This document shows, piece after piece, positions 1-13,223 of a stretch of DNA of 64,000 bases (positions within the stretch are counted from its first letter, which is position 1; every line of letters starts with the position of its first letter). A program made the position numbers and the translations under genes. Under the pieces are notes generated by a model. That model did no database searches, was not told the origin of the DNA, and worked only from the letters and a program-made list of their open reading frames with translations. This stretch comes from Sisyra terminalis (Eukaryota > Arthropoda > Insecta > Neuroptera > Sisyridae). Location of the stretch: assembly GCA_958496175.1 (NCBI GenBank), contig OY292274.1, positions 40,930,630 to 40,994,629 of the forward strand, given 5' to 3'.

Positions 1-1295
1 TCTAATTAAAACATAATAATTTCCTTTTCTACATCAATTATATGCACATATACATAAAAGTAACTATAAAAAATTACAACTATAAATTATACCTATAACT
101 TATCATTTTTTCCATTTACTGAACCATAGTTATAACGATAAGTCATCAATGATGTTATAATACTTTTCCACAAACCTAGTGCAGTTAAGTTTTCACCTAC
201 CTACATTTTCTAAAATGCCGCCTCAAAAATTATTAAATTGGAATAAAAATCTATCAACAAATTTCTACACTCAGTGTTAAAGATTTTCCGAAATTCCATA
301 GGTTATGCACAAAAATTATTCTGTTTATACTAACAAAATTAAAAAAAGGTATTCCAATGCTTTATCTCCAAAACTTTCATAGTTGAAAGTTTGAAAAAAG
401 AAAATGAAATTCTACATGTAAGTTGCGAGAAAACCTAAATGAACATTAAATACCATTTGATAACCTTTGATCATTGTGAAGCTTTCACTAAGGATTGTAA
501 TAAATGAAGAGGATAGAATATACAGAGAAACCGGGAGCTTTTACGAATTTTGAGAACTAAGAATGTACAAATTGTATTAACAGAACTTTCGTACTATGTC
601 TCGTACTATTTATGATTCACGTGAAACTTGGGCGAATAAAACTGTAAAGAATCTCAAAATTCAATATTTCGCGAATTAAGAATAAAAAAGGTGAATTTGG
701 TTGGTGTAGTGAAATTAAAACGATAAATTAATACAAATTATCGAATTTTACTTCCTTTAAAAATAATTCAACCGTTACAAAGCTCCAACATATTCTGTAA
801 AAACGATGGAAACTATAATTGTTTAATTCAAAACATTGCAATTTTATTAAAATAGATGGAATATTTTAAACAATTTTCTAGTCACACTTTATAGTAAATC
901 CTAAATATACTAAATTCAAAACAAATGTACGTCCACAAAATCGTAAATGCTAGAAGGGAGGGTTATTTGGGGATTGAGCCTCCACATGATTGTGATCATT
1001 AGGACACTGGATAGTCATGTAAATTATATTTCAAATCATATTAACTAGTAATTTCCCATGAAATATCCATAGCTCAATACTGATAATTGATATATGATAA
1101 AAATTGGCAATTGATTGAAATAAAAATGACAGTTAAAAGTGACAATTATTTCAAATTTAAAACAATGTATTTAGTTTTCACTTACACGTATGTGTTTACA
1201 ATCTATGCTATCTGCCTTCGTCGACATAAGTGTACCTATTATTACGTTGATGTATACAAAACTTAAGACCAATAAATATTATTTTATAATAAACA
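1..1295. other. AT-rich stretch, nothing recognised
   Basis: I see no open frame with family resemblance, no terminal repeats and no RNA gene. The short frames here are AT-rich chance frames. Confidence 0.6.
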
Positions 1296-1440
1296 AGGGA
1301 GCTAGACCATTGGTGGCCGGTAGGTGTTGTGTTCGAATCTTGTATCGAGCAAATTTTCGATATTTCTTAATGTATGGATTTTATTAACCCTAGAGCCGCT
1401 ATAGACCTTAGTAGTTATAAAACGATGGTAAATAACATTA
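1296..1440 (+). repeat. tRNA-derived SINE, copy S1 (internally deleted)
   Basis: The copy carries the end of a box A-like segment (TGGTGGCC), then GGTAGGTG, a box B-like GTTCGAATCTTG, the block ATCGAGCAAATTTTCGATAT, and a body ending AACCCTAGAGCCGCTATAGACC. These blocks are shared in the same order with 53025-53180 (minus), 46232-46352 (minus) and 31295-31470 (minus). Compared with the 53 kb copy, about 25-30 bases between box A and GGTAGGTG are missing here, so its pol III promoter is probably broken. The box A and box B layout is what is known for tRNA-derived SINEs; the family name is unknown to me. Confidence 0.6.
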
Positions 1441-2160
1441 AAAAATACTAGGGGCTTGTGCTCCCTGTCCATCTAACGACCGGCCAATCCTAATTTAACT
1501 AATTATGTAACTATTCAAAAAGTTACGCTTTATTCCAATTTCTGAACGTAGGTGGCGCACTCTAGGTAATAATGTAAAATATATTACTCGGTAATCAGTA
1601 AAAGCTGTTTCATATAATAAACATTGATCGATAATTGAATTTAAGTATGAGTTTCATTTTTCAACCTCTTAAACTGCTAAAAAATTTGTATAGTAACAAA
1701 AGTGTTAATGCCTACTATATGAGATGTAGCTAAGAAAGTAGAAATATTTTTCAAATTGTAATAGGCAAGATAGGTCAACAAACTTGGCGACATAATAGTT
1801 TGAAGTTTAATTTACTTCAAGTTTTGTTTTTGTTTTTCCAGAAGTGAAGGTTTGGATGTGCTTATTACGTATCAACCTGAAATTAGAGATTTTACAGAGC
1901 TTCGATTCCAACTCTTAAAAGTTGAAATTTCCGATTTGTTTATACCTCTGACTCCGAAAATTTAGAAATTGGAGATTAATCAGAGTTACAAAGTTGATAA
2001 ATTAGACGATTTAATGTATGTTTTTTTTGTTAAATTATCGTTTTATTGTTTCGTACTACATCATGTACTCTATAATTTGTATAAACCGATCCGAGGGAGA
2101 AATTTCTTAATTATATTTATATGGGTCTCATTAAAACCTTATGTATCTTTAACTTCGATT
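1441..2160. other. AT-rich stretch, nothing recognised
   Basis: No feature supported on either strand. Confidence 0.55.
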
Positions 2161-2164
2161 CCGG

Positions 2165-2245
2165 GTCTGACCACAGAGATGTATTATAGAGGACTCATGT
2201 TACAACCAACATGAGCACTCTATTCTGGATCTCTGTGGGTTAGAC
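2165..2245. repeat. imperfect hairpin, pre-miRNA-sized
   Basis: Left arm 2165-2201 and right arm 2208-2245 fold on a 6-nt loop (ACAACC). Blocks of perfect pairing are CTCATGTT/AACATGAG next to the loop, then ATAGAG, then ACAGAGAT, then GTCT at the base, separated by small internal loops. The size (about 80 nt) would suit a microRNA precursor, but a small palindromic MITE remnant explains it equally well. The sequence alone does not decide strand or expression. Confidence 0.45.
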
Positions 2246-4011
2246 TTCAGTTCCGATAAACCCATTTCTTAAATCCCCCCTAAACTTAAAACGTTACAAC
2301 ATTACTTCGCTTACAAGGAACCTTAAGTGTGCCATAATAAGCTGCAAATCTAACGTTTTCCTTACTTAAGCTTTAAATATTACAGTTAAAATTTTATCGT
2401 TAATTTTATTTTTAGAAAAAAATAGTAAAAATACTTTTCTCAATTATTTTTATGACGTTTGTTAATTTGAGTACAAAAAAAAACTAATTATGCATAGCTT
2501 CTTCTTAACTGAAAGCTATTGAATTTTAAAATTGAGAATATACATAGAGAATAAAACTCCAAAGGGCAAAATTAAAAATTCAAGAAAAAAACTTTTTAAC
2601 TTTTTACAATAAACGCCTTTGTAATTACGATGTCCCCTTTAGGTTCTGATTGTGTAAAATTTTCACAATTTTAATGACAAGCATAATATTAAGACGTGTA
2701 TTTGATTTATTCAAATGAGGACGTTGTTGGAAGTGCCTTCAACGCGGGCCCATGAATGGCATACCATAACACTACGACGAATGATGATGACGAGCGTGTT
2801 TTCAACTTAATGGCGTTGTTATAGATTACATATTTCCATACTTACACTCCAACACACTTACAAAATACTCAAAATTACAACTTACGTAAGTAGAACTTAA
2901 GCCACGCCGGCAACAATTAGTGGCTATGACTTCAACTATGATGAACCGAACTAATTGCATATTTACCAGCAGTTTTTCGTTCTAATATCCATCATTTTCA
3001 AGGCGTGTCATTTATTCCCATTTGCCTGTGTTTCTCTATATATATAACTCATCTGAAAAATTCAACTCTCCAATTTCATTTTTTTCGTTTTTCAATAGTT
3101 GCTTTGCTTCAGTCTTAGAAAAATTCTCAACTATGCTTCTTAATGTTCAGTCTTCACACTTGAAATTCAAAGAGCTTTCACAATCGAATTCCTTATTGAC
3201 GTCGAGCAATTCAAGCACAATTCACCTGTGACTAACACCTATTATTAAATTATTTTCCCTATGAAATCCGGATAATAAAATATCCGGAATAAAAAAGGTA
3301 TTCTAATAAAATAAATCTCTTCGACGGCGTCAAGCCATCGCTATTGTAATGATAGAAAATCATTTCTAATTAATCACGTACGACCGTAACAATTTGTCGA
3401 CGACAATGCAAGTGCTATTTATTCCATTTGGAATAGTTTGATGCGTCAAATTGGCATTCGATATTCAGATAATGTGCCGTGAAATGTCAGTAACGTAACG
3501 CTGTTGTTCTCAATACCGCATACAAAACACTATAACACTAATTTTTTACTTCTCATAGGTTTTTTTTTTGGACCTGTCTAATTAAAATCATTGTATAATT
3601 CCGAAAAAATTCGGTTAGTTGAAAAAATCTTTGCGGAAACATATCGATCATTGATATTTCCCGATATTATATTGGACACACACGTATCGGTTTTATGTGC
3701 ATTGTTCTAGCGCTCCAGAACACGTATTTGAGAAATAATCTGCATGCGTGCGTAACGACTTTGACCACTGCTGTTCAATACGAAGAAAAAAAACCGTCGT
3801 GGATTTTGCTTCACTATTATCTGAAATTATTATTTTTATCTGTAAATATGAAATGGTTTTTTCGTTTCTTTTATGTGTACCTTTGTATATTATATTTAAA
3901 TTTTAAATCACGAAGATTGAAAGCTAAACTCATAGTAGAATGCTTTTGATTTATGTTGGATGACTTTTGCCGGCTCTTCCACCATCAAGACTACGTTTTG
4001 TAAGTGTAATT
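2246..4011. other. AT-rich stretch, nothing recognised
   Basis: No repeat structure or coding similarity recognised. A 69-codon open frame at 3022-3231 has no recognisable family. Confidence 0.55.
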
Positions 4012-4019
4012 CTTTAAGT

Positions 4020-4275
4020 CAGCGTTGCTTAACCTTTTCCAGTACACGGACTGTCGAGCGCTTAAGAAAATCAAGTACAGTTTTTTGGACCCCCTTAATA
4101 AAATAAACAAGAAAAAATTTTAGTTCATTTATTTTAATATTAAAAACTTAAAAAAAATTATTCATAAAAAATTACATGAATTTATAAGAACATGAAAATT
4201 TATGTGAACCTCTATGTATTACCTCCATACTTGCGGACCCCCAGGGGTTCGCGGTTCACCGATTACGAAACACTG
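4020..4275. mobile_element. hAT-type MITE with exact 8-bp target duplication
   Basis: The 256-bp element begins CAGCGTTGCTTAACC and ends ACGAAACACTG. It is flanked by exact 8-bp direct repeats CTTTAAGT (4012-4019 and 4276-4283). An 8-bp duplication and CAG...CTG termini are the hallmark of the hAT superfamily. Near the right end is the GGACCCCCAGGGGTTCGCGG type of sequence common in hAT MITEs. It has no coding capacity, so it would need a transposase from elsewhere. The exact duplication suggests a fairly recent insertion. Confidence 0.85.
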
Positions 4276-4283
4276 CTTTAAGT

Positions 4284-5322
4284 AATTCACTAATTAAATT
4301 GTTTTAGGTCTTTCTTATAACTTACTACTTCATTGAGCGTAAAAGACATATCAGATTAGAAAATACTGAACTACTTGGTGTGAAAGTAATCATTAGTAAA
4401 TGAAATTAAATTGCAACAATTCTATACTATTGTGAAGACTTCACTAAACTTACGGAAGAAATAGCATAAGAGATCCAATTTTATGCGATAGATTTCACAA
4501 ACAAGGCAGCACTGCGATAAACTCATAAAGATTGGGACTCACAGAATGTAACCCACAATTATTTAATACCAATGTTACCAATAAAACACTATATGACCGA
4601 GTGAAGTAGAGCCAGGAACGTCAAAGAATGAATGCGGCCGAGCAGATTAACGAAAATGCCAGCATGTGTGCAATTGGGGTGATTGAAATTATGCAAGTGA
4701 AAAGACTTCTTGTGTTTAAACTTGTGATTATGAAGTACATCAAACAACGTACTTTATATTTTATACAGAAAATATTACCCGTTACGTACACATTCACGTA
4801 CAACACACGGACATATTTATGACAGATGTAAACCTTATTTTTTTTAAATTTGATTAAAATAAAACCCTTTTTTTACCCCAGAAAGTAATGCCATTTGAAA
4901 AAATCCATTCAAAGATGCGTAAAAAATACGCAATAGCTACAATACAAGAAGCCGTTAGGAATGTAATTAAGAAAGGCTATGGTCTATAAATAATTGTGTA
5001 AGAGTTTTTCAGATTTATGAAAACACTCTTTCAGGAATTTGCTTTATAGTATAAACCATTTTAAACTTAAAATTAATAATTTCAATATAACTTTTTGTAT
5101 ATTTAAAGTTTAAAGTACGTGGATTTTTCCATATCGACGTTTGATGTAAAAGTCGAATTTCTTTCTTCTTGTAAACGGCTAGAAGTCTTAAAATATGATT
5201 GCCTTTGGAAAAAGACAAAATTGTAACTTTTTCTAAAAAATTTTAATTTTATTCATTTTATTTCGTATTTTTGTCCCTTTTCCACAATGGGCTATTTCAT
5301 GCCACTTTTCTTGCCTACATTA
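4284..5322. other. AT-rich stretch, nothing recognised
   Basis: Opposing short frames at 4621-4822 overlap each other on both strands and resemble nothing known. Confidence 0.55.
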
Positions 5323-5330
5323 TCTTAAGG

Positions 5331-5574
5331 CAGAGGTGACCAACCCAAATAACGCTGCGGGTCACTTTAGAAATGCATCATAACTTTGCGAACCACATAT
5401 AAAATTATATATCCTCATATTAAACTTAATACATTGTAGACATTTTTGATTTATTGGTTTTTATCACTTTGGTGATTATAAAATAGAATATTCCATAAAA
5501 GTGTGGTGAATTTCATGGGTCGTGGAAAAATGGTCAAATCGAGCCTTCTACGGTCCGCGGGTTGGTCACCCCTA
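5331..5574. mobile_element. hAT-type MITE
   Basis: A 244-bp element with near-perfect terminal inverted repeats: CAGAGGTGACCAACCC at the left and GGGTTGGTCACCCCTA at the right. The flanks TCTTAAGG (5323-5330) and TCTTGAGG (5575-5582) form an 8-bp target duplication with one difference. The terminal CAG is conserved at the left only. It has no open frame, so it is non-autonomous. Confidence 0.85.
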
Positions 5575-5582
5575 TCTTGAGG

Positions 5583-7787
5583 TTTGTTTGTTTTTTAGAA
5601 TATGCTGCAAAATTGTATAATTAATAGTGAAAATTGTTTTTCTTCCTTCTTAAACGAATACCCTTTACAAAGTACCCCTGCCTCTGAGTACAATTGATTA
5701 AAATAATACGTACAATTTGAATAGTTATGTAATTTTGAAACCAAAGTATTATACTTAGTTGAAAGTGAAATTGTGAAAACTGAAATTACAGTAAGGAAGA
5801 GTTTATTTGTTGAATAAATGGCAAAATTGTAATGAATTATTAGAACAGTTATTATCTCGCCTGTTATTAGAACAAATTTATCGCTTCGTTGAAAACAAAT
5901 TAAAAGTTTTCAATTACGAATTTCAGCCATAACTCTTTTCAAACGGAAAAATCAAACGTTCAATACCAACAAGTGACAAATGAGACGTGGCGTGGGATTA
6001 TTCTTAATGAATGAGATTCTGTAAACTAGTTTGCATATTTTTACAAAACTATTCATTTTCTAATCAACATTTTATATGTGTAACTCAACAACTTTTAATC
6101 GTTTACTCCAATGTTGCACTTGCTATGATAATAAGTATGAATGAATTAAAAGAAAATTTCATTTTAAACTTGACGTTTGCGTAATGTTCCAATTGCCTCA
6201 GAATACGTTTAAGTTGGAGACTGAATGTGTGATCCGATAGGTATTTTTAAGTGAAACGTGAGAAAGAAAAAACACTTGCGAATTGGTGATTTTTTTTTTC
6301 AAAATGTAATTGTAAAGCGTGTCGACTGCGAGGCTGTTTTTCGAAATTGATGAAAAGAATCATAATATTGAGCGTAAAGGCAAATTGATTTAAAACGATG
6401 AAAAATTCGCAACGATCCATAAGAGTGAGGTAAACGATTTTGAGATGATTCATTTGAAATAAATTATGTAATTCATTGTAACTGTGTAAGATAGTGTAAT
6501 GTTTAAACACTTACCGAACATAAAAGACAAAACTACAACAAGCCGCACAAGAACAATAAAGATAGCATCTCGTTTTAACACATGGATAGAACATTTCTGA
6601 TTTGCATAAAGCAATTTGTCTTTTTGAAGGAAAAAAACCAAACATACTGGCCGATCTTAACTTTTATCACATGCTTTTATCTTCGTTAAAAACGATTTCA
6701 ACAGTGTGTTATGAAAGCTTTATTTCAGATTAAACGAATTTATTTCTTTTACGGAGTATATTTTATGCGGATTTTACAAGAAGAGGTCTTTTGCGATGTG
6801 GCCAAGCTACTTCTCGCAATTCAATTCAATCTGTGCCATACAACCATACAAAGTATATTTTTATGAGGGCTACGCATTTATTATTTTTTCGGAATTTTAC
6901 GCACTGGAGGTCACAACCTTTACCTGGACCAAGCCTTATTTTCAGGTCAATAACTGATAAACGAGAGACGCAACGTTTCATCCATTAAAAATATACGTGG
7001 TTTTTCTGCGAATCATTTTGGATTCACGAAAAGTTCAAATTGACAAAGTTTAACCGCAAAGTATTATCAAAAAGCAAAAATTTTCTATTTTATGTGCCAA
7101 CGCCACAGTATATATATATTATTTGTAATTGAACCGCTTAAACCCAAGGTGGTGTTAGTCGCATTGCTGCGATTTGGATATATAATAACTTTTATCTGAA
7201 TAACTAAAGAAAAATCACACGAACGAGATATTTGGCCAACCGTCTATCGGCATAATAATTAAACTTTGGCTTACTTAATTTTTTTAATAAACAATTCATT
7301 ACCCAAAGGAATCGTTCCCGCTAGTAAAAGCGGAAAATGCAAATTCAAAATTATAACTTACACCACTTTGGCTTTAAGCATCTTAATTGTATATTATGTT
7401 GTGGTGAATAACTTCTTTTGAAATTCAATCAATTATTTTAAGGTTATCGCATCTTGAAAGAATAAATACGCATTGTATAGTCAACTCAGACTTGTTGATA
7501 ATAATTAATCTCTTATCCCAATTAAATTTAGTTACCTTTAACGGTTGGTCACATTATAAGGATAAACATAAAACAAGTTTTATTGTACAACGTATAGGTA
7601 CTTATCTAAACTTTACACAATTCTGAGAGATTCTAGTTTAACCATCTAAGATTGTAAGAGATTTAACTTTTAGCAGCTTGTACTATAAGTATGTAGTGGG
7701 ACTTACGGTAAAAGTTAACAGAGGAAAAGCGTAACGCACGATAAGGTATAAGATCACATATCGTCATCAGATTGTGAAGAAATAGTA
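5583..7787. other. AT-rich stretch, nothing recognised
   Basis: Short frames at 6247-6641 (minus) and 6791-6988 (plus) have no recognisable domain. No repeats recognised. Confidence 0.5.
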
Positions 7788-7789
7788 TA

Positions 7790-8365
7790 TCTATCAGGTC
7801 GCTCAATAAATCCCCAGTCTGATACACATATGGCAACACTGTCGACATACCCACGTGATTTTCGGTTAGTACCAATCTTTAAATAGTACGCGTCAAAATT
7901 TCATGATATTCTGTCTGTTAGTTTAGACGTAATAGTCGTTTTAGAGATCACGGTTAGAAATATTAAATATAACCATAGATAGAAAGGAATTTCGTGTATT
8001 GATCAAACACTGGTTTTTGATGGGGAAAAATATTGTTGAAGTCAAACAATGGCTTGATATACATTATGGGGACTGCATCTGGTAAGTCAACTATTATTGA
8101 CTGGTATGCTGACTTTAAACGCGGTAGTAAAATCACCGTTGACGCTGAACGCTCTGGTCGTCCAAAATCAGCAGTTGTACCGGAAAATATACAAAATGTC
8201 CACAAAATAGTTTTAAAGGACCGTAAAATAAAGTTGCGTGAGATAGCTGACACTTTGAAGATATCGACAGGTAGTGTTTTTACAATTTTGCATAAAAATT
8301 TGAGCAAGCGAAAGAAGTTGCTTTCGAAATGGGTGCCGCGATTGCTAACACCGGACCAAAAATAT
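7790..8365 (+). mobile_element. mariner element, 5' portion only
   Basis: A likely 5' end (ATCAGGTCGCTCAATAAATC, about 7796) resembles mariner terminal repeats and lies close to TA dinucleotides. It is followed by a leader and the transposase N-terminal region. Similarity stops abruptly after residues LTPDQK at about 8362. No matching right terminal repeat was found downstream, so the catalytic half and 3' end are missing. Boundaries are approximate. Confidence 0.7.
7975..8362 (+). pseudogene. mariner transposase, truncated and frameshifted
   Basis: Frame A (7975-8085) encodes EFRVLIKHWFLMGKNIVEVK and runs to ...LDIHYGD, then hits a stop. Frame B takes over at about 8076 (GKSTIIDWYADFKRG, then ERSGRPKSAVVPENI and LREIADTLKISTGSVFTILH) and ends the family match at WVPRLLTPDQK. 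One extra base near 8076 explains the switch. This is the N-terminal DNA-binding region with two helix-turn-helix motifs joined by a GRP linker, as known for mariner transposases. The whole catalytic D,D34D domain is absent. No initiator Met is seen in frame upstream of 7975. It cannot encode an active enzyme. Confidence 0.9.
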
Positions 8366-9480
8366 TATAAAACTATCATCATAATCATTAAAAGTAATTT
8401 TTACCTGCGAAAGATTACAAATTCTTATTTAAAATAATTGGTTGAAATTATTGAAATTATTTGTTTATAATTGTTCGAAATATTATTTCCTAAAATTCAA
8501 TAAATTTTCAATCGAAATGATAGTGGGAAAGCTTGAATGGCTAAAAACATTTTTTTTTTGAAGTGAAAATTTCTTTAGCATCGTTGTAATTTGAAATTTG
8601 ATGAAATGAAAAAGCGATAGTAAGAGGCAATCTAATCTGTTTATAAAGGATGGCGCACTGTACAGTAAATAAAAAAACCCTTATGGAAACGTTAAAAAAG
8701 AGACATATATTTATGTCTTTCTTTTCTGGTGTGGGAAACTGAAGCATTCGAAGCAAAGAAAATACAAGAACTTATTCTAAGCGCTTATAGTAGACTGGCG
8801 CTCAGCGGTACTCAATTGCCAGCTATTGTTTTTAGTTACCATAAAAAATGTACCCACGTAGAGAGCGCTTCGTACACCACACTAGATTTTTCTTATTCCT
8901 ATTTGACGCCATATGCATGGTTTATCCATATGTATCCATATATAAATGACTGAGAGAAAGATGATTTCCGAATCAATTTGGAGGTAAAAAAAATTAAACA
9001 TGAGTTCTCTATAGTCTATACTTAATCTTACACTTATCCTATTCCAGAAATCTTACATTCGTTTCATTATCTTGAAGCTCACATTTTTGAAGATTTCATT
9101 TCTATCGTATGTGATCTGCACACATGTTTTTTTTAATAGTTAATTAAATATTAACTACAATGATTATTTTAGAACAACGGTAAAGGATCATTCTGAATAT
9201 TTGAAAATTTAACAATCACCGTTCGAAAAATACATAGTAGCGCTTCAGCAGCTTTAAAAACCCAAGGTTTAGTATATTGATTTAGTGCATTAAAAAAAAG
9301 CATACACAATGGCATCTTGTTATTTCTTCGCTTTTTTATTATTAATTATTCATAAAAATCTGTGTTAAAGAGGTCATAAATCTTGAGATATTTGATATTT
9401 ATCCTATGTTAACATGGCTGTTAGCTTTTCTTCGTACAACTGTTAAAGGATGTAAAAAATGTCAAGTAAAATTCATTTTT
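8366..9480. other. AT-rich stretch, nothing recognised
   Basis: Nothing further of the mariner element is seen, and no other feature. Confidence 0.5.
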
Positions 9481-10380
9481 AATGTACGTGTGGTAGGCTT
9501 GAGAGTCTGGTGGTGGTTGTGGTGATTTTTGTATAAGCGATCGCGAGACGCATCGGCCTTTTCTCCCGTGTATTACATCGAGGAATTACATATGGTTTAT
9601 GATCCGAGTTTCTTATTTTATGTGTTGTGCTTTTTCAAAGAACATATTTTACGATTTAACAAGCCGATAACAATATTATCGGAGCAAATCTTTACCACGT
9701 TATGTGTGGCGTGTCAATCAAATGTCGGATAACCACACCCTGGAAAGGTCATACCATTTGTTGCACAACGCGGGCCGGATTTAACGCGATGTGGCGTTTT
9801 TTTTCATTTAAATCATTTTTACTTGAGATAATTAAGAATGATTAAATAATTAATAGTTCAATATTCGATTAGATTAAACGAGAAACGATGCCTTGCGTCG
9901 AGTTTCTCATTGGTTCGGAATTGAATTATTGGTTTCTCATGCTCAAAACCACCAAGAAACTCATAAATATTTATTTAATTAACCAGATCGAGGAGTTCGA
10001 GTCCGAGTTGAAGAAAATCGAGACTACGTTCAAGTGGTGTATCAGATTGCATGCTACCTCTGAACAAATGAAGAGTTATTTGTAATAAAACCCGTACATA
10101 TCTATTTGAGCAACATTTACATGAACGTCGTCGTTTAGCTCTCTATCAATCGTGTTCCCTATAAATTTTGAAATCTTATCACATTGTTCGACACAAAGAA
10201 CGTCCTCGACGATAAAATGTCAATATGCAAATAAACGAAACGTTGACAATGATATTAACAGTGAGAATTCAATAAGACGTGTGTGGGTTGAGCGCCTGAT
10301 TGAGCGTTCGAGTCACTGCCAAACGCAGAGAAATCGTCAAGCGCAACCAATATCATTTTGGATAATTAATTTAAATTAAT
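9481..10380. other. less AT-rich block of unknown role
   Basis: This block is visibly richer in G+C and in short palindromes than its surroundings and carries no mobile element I recognise. It contains an ATG-initiated 65-codon frame (9888-10085, lysine- and glutamate-rich toward its end, family unknown), an inverted repeat GAGAAAC...GTTTCTC near 9881-9909, an octamer-like ATGCAAAT near 10224, and a homeodomain-like TAATTA...TTAATCC run near 10364. It could be a cis-regulatory block or hold an unrecognised exon. This is inference only. Confidence 0.25.
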
Positions 10381-13013
10381 CCAACATGAATTATTTAAAA
10401 TGACAATAAAAATTATTTCCGTCCTTTATATGCATTTGTAAATATGGACAGAGGTACGAACCGCGAACGCTAACTGAGAATATTTAAAGAGATATATCAA
10501 ATCAAATTGACTATGTGACTGGAATAAAGCTATGAGCTGACCTTCTCTTGTATCAGATTAATCAAATCAGTGATAGGATCAAGGCTGAGTATCCTGCGTG
10601 TGTGACTTTTTATTCTTCTAAGTATATATGGCTTTACAATTCTATGTATTCTACAACACAATCGAGTTGGGTAGGAAGCTGTTTGAATCGATCTCTTGAT
10701 TATTCAATTTTTTGCTGTAACAACTGATTTATTTTATAGATTTTTCTAACATAAATTTCAATATACTCGTTCGACCAATCATAATATTTATTAATTTATA
10801 CAATTTTTCCTACGGTATAATCTTATATGAATCGGATGAATAAAATTTAGTTAGATTTAGAAGTCTTTTATAATTCATATTAATATAATATTGACGTTTG
10901 ATTTTACAGATTTATAGTTATACAAAATGAATCAAAAATGCTTACTGGAAACATTTATGGTTTACTTTTAGAGCAAGAGAGCTTTAACGCATGTAACGTG
11001 TGGAAATGTACAAATTGAACTTAAGTAATTAAATCGCTGCTGATAATCAGCAGCGTTAAAATTTTCCACCTTCAAAAATAAATTGGCATTTCCGTGGATC
11101 AGGCACGTTAGCGTGGATCAGAACCATTATGGCCCAATTTATTCGCGAAAATTCAATCAAAATTGACAGCAAATACAATGAAATCGACTCATGTCCCTTT
11201 TAGGGATGTTAAAAATAATTCAATATATCTAATTTAATAACAATTATATCTAAAATATTAAATTTTATCATCTATTAAGTTTTAAATCACATGTTACTTA
11301 TAGCTTTTAAAAACTTATAGTTTTGATTAAAATTTTACTTAAATTAACATTTGAAGAGAAATTTGTTAGTTATTTATAAAGTTTTAAGTTTTGTTCAAAC
11401 GTATGATCAATTTTTATTTCCTTGTTTCGAGATATTTTTTCTAAATTGTTGGATTTTTTGTTTTGGTAGGTACATGAGTTAAGGATAGAACTAGTATAAT
11501 AGTAGTCATTTTACTCATTTTTTTTGCATTTTCTTAAGCCAATATTAGTAAGATAAAAGTGCTTATGCTTGTTTAACATAAAATTTTTGAAAAGAAATAA
11601 TTTATAGCTTAGATGTCTTGTACAAAACATCCACTTGCTTCTTTCTTGAATTGGAGAAATTAATTTTATACATGTAGCAATTGTATAAAATATAAATTGT
11701 TGCGATTGAGAGAGAGAAAAAAACGATATATTTATTTATTATATCAAATTTATATAATGGAAAGCTAAAAATGAGGGAGTGTACAGATAACATACAAGAC
11801 ATTCATAATTTACTTGATTATAAGCCCAGTAGCCCAAGACGTGACAGTGAGGAATGGTCTCTTGCATACCTCTTCTTCTTGACCTCTATGTGCAATGTCG
11901 TCACACGGGCTTGGAAGAGTTAACTCTATTATAAAAGAAATAATACGCTCACAATGTTTCAAGGGCTTTTCAAACATTCTTTTTCGGTTTTTTCTTCGTT
12001 TTTCCCAGCAACGCCGCATTATATCTTTCAGTTCATTACAAAAAATCTCCAATCATCAAATCAATTAATAAAATCCTCATCAATAGATTCCATTGATAAG
12101 TCAACGTAAGATGTTCCAACCTTTTTGACTGAAATAAAAAATAGTTTTAATAGGCGCTGTAACGATTACGTTACCGACACTGAGCCACTGAGAAATAGTC
12201 TTAAAAATTTTGTTCTGGTAAAATGATTTGCAAGCGGGATTTTTAATTTCTCTTAACAGGAAAGAGTTAGACCGGTTTGTTTTACATAACCTAGAGACAT
12301 CCGGTAACATTCTTATCTTCTAGCTCCTAACTAATTTTTAAGACTAGAAAGATTTAATAAGTGTCAACTTTTGATTAATGCATTATTAACTATATCAAGT
12401 TAAGTTTTTTTGTAAAGCTGAAGTTAACTTCTTGCCTAATGCTTTTGAACTAGTATTGTTGGCACGTACAAAACTTATTCTCTCGGGTTTATATTTATCT
12501 GTTCATTGTCGAATAATAACTGCTTTAAACTTATAATGACTTGAGTAGACGACTTTAATATTAAAGACTAATTATTACGATTAGGTCTCATAAAGCTTTA
12601 TTAAGAATTTTATTTTAAAACTCATAATGATACTTGGCAAAGAAAAACTAAGTGTTGTAATAATAACCTATTCGTTGAAAGTTGGATTTTGATAAATATT
12701 TCTCTTAAATAATCAATTTTTAATTTTTCCTTAAATGCATGAGACACGTACCTAAAACGTCACTTGTCACTCATATTGGTGAATAAGCAATAAGAGTTAA
12801 CTAAATGGGTAAAACAAAAGGGGTTACATTGGTATAATATTTACATCTTTTGTTATCTGAATATATTCAAGCTGTAAGGCCACAGTCATAAGTAATATAG
12901 GAGTAATATTCTTTGAGATAACTGGAGTAGGTGTTTTCAGAGCTTTATGATTTATGGAAATCGATGAGATTTATTGTAAAGTCCCTTGAAAAAGGCTGGC
13001 TATGCTCCTTATA
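10381..13013. other. AT-rich stretch with one small palindrome
   Basis: Apart from the palindrome at 11035-11055, nothing is supported. A lysine/arginine-rich 80-codon frame at 11810-12052 (minus) is not recognisable as a family. Confidence 0.5.
11035..11055. repeat. perfect 21-bp palindrome
   Basis: CGCTGCTGAT and ATCAGCAGCG are perfect 10-bp inverted arms around one central A. It could be a transcription-factor dimer site or the core of a decayed element. Confidence 0.5.
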
Positions 13014-13021
13014 ACCTATAA

Positions 13022-13215
13022 CAATGTTTTTCAAATTTAGGGGTCTCCTGGGCGGTCGAGGAGTTCCTGCCAGGAAGTCACGAAATATTTCTAAAATAAC
13101 AATTATTGGTACATAAATTGAGTACTATTGGTCACTGAAATCCAAAATTTTAAGAAGAGTCTTGTATTTTTTCGGATTTAGGGGGTCATTGTATGAAAAA
13201 GTTTCAGAAGTACTA
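13022..13215. mobile_element. hAT-type MITE, first of a tandem pair
   Basis: Begins CAATGTTTTTCAAATTTAGG and ends GTTTCAGAAGTACTA, the decayed form of hAT termini. The left flank ACCTATAA and right flank TTCTAAAA agree at 5 of 8 bases. It abuts a second copy (13224-13407) with only the 8-bp flank between them. Confidence 0.65.
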
Positions 13216-13223
13216 TTCTAAAA

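Noticed and set aside
9888..10085. 65-codon ATG-started frame, charged C-terminus
   Set aside because: No recognisable family, no flanking splice sites or poly(A) context that would make it a gene. Kept only as part of the block description.
11810..12052. Lysine/arginine-rich minus-strand frame
   Set aside because: Looks weakly transposase-like, but no motif could be named and both ends are arbitrary.
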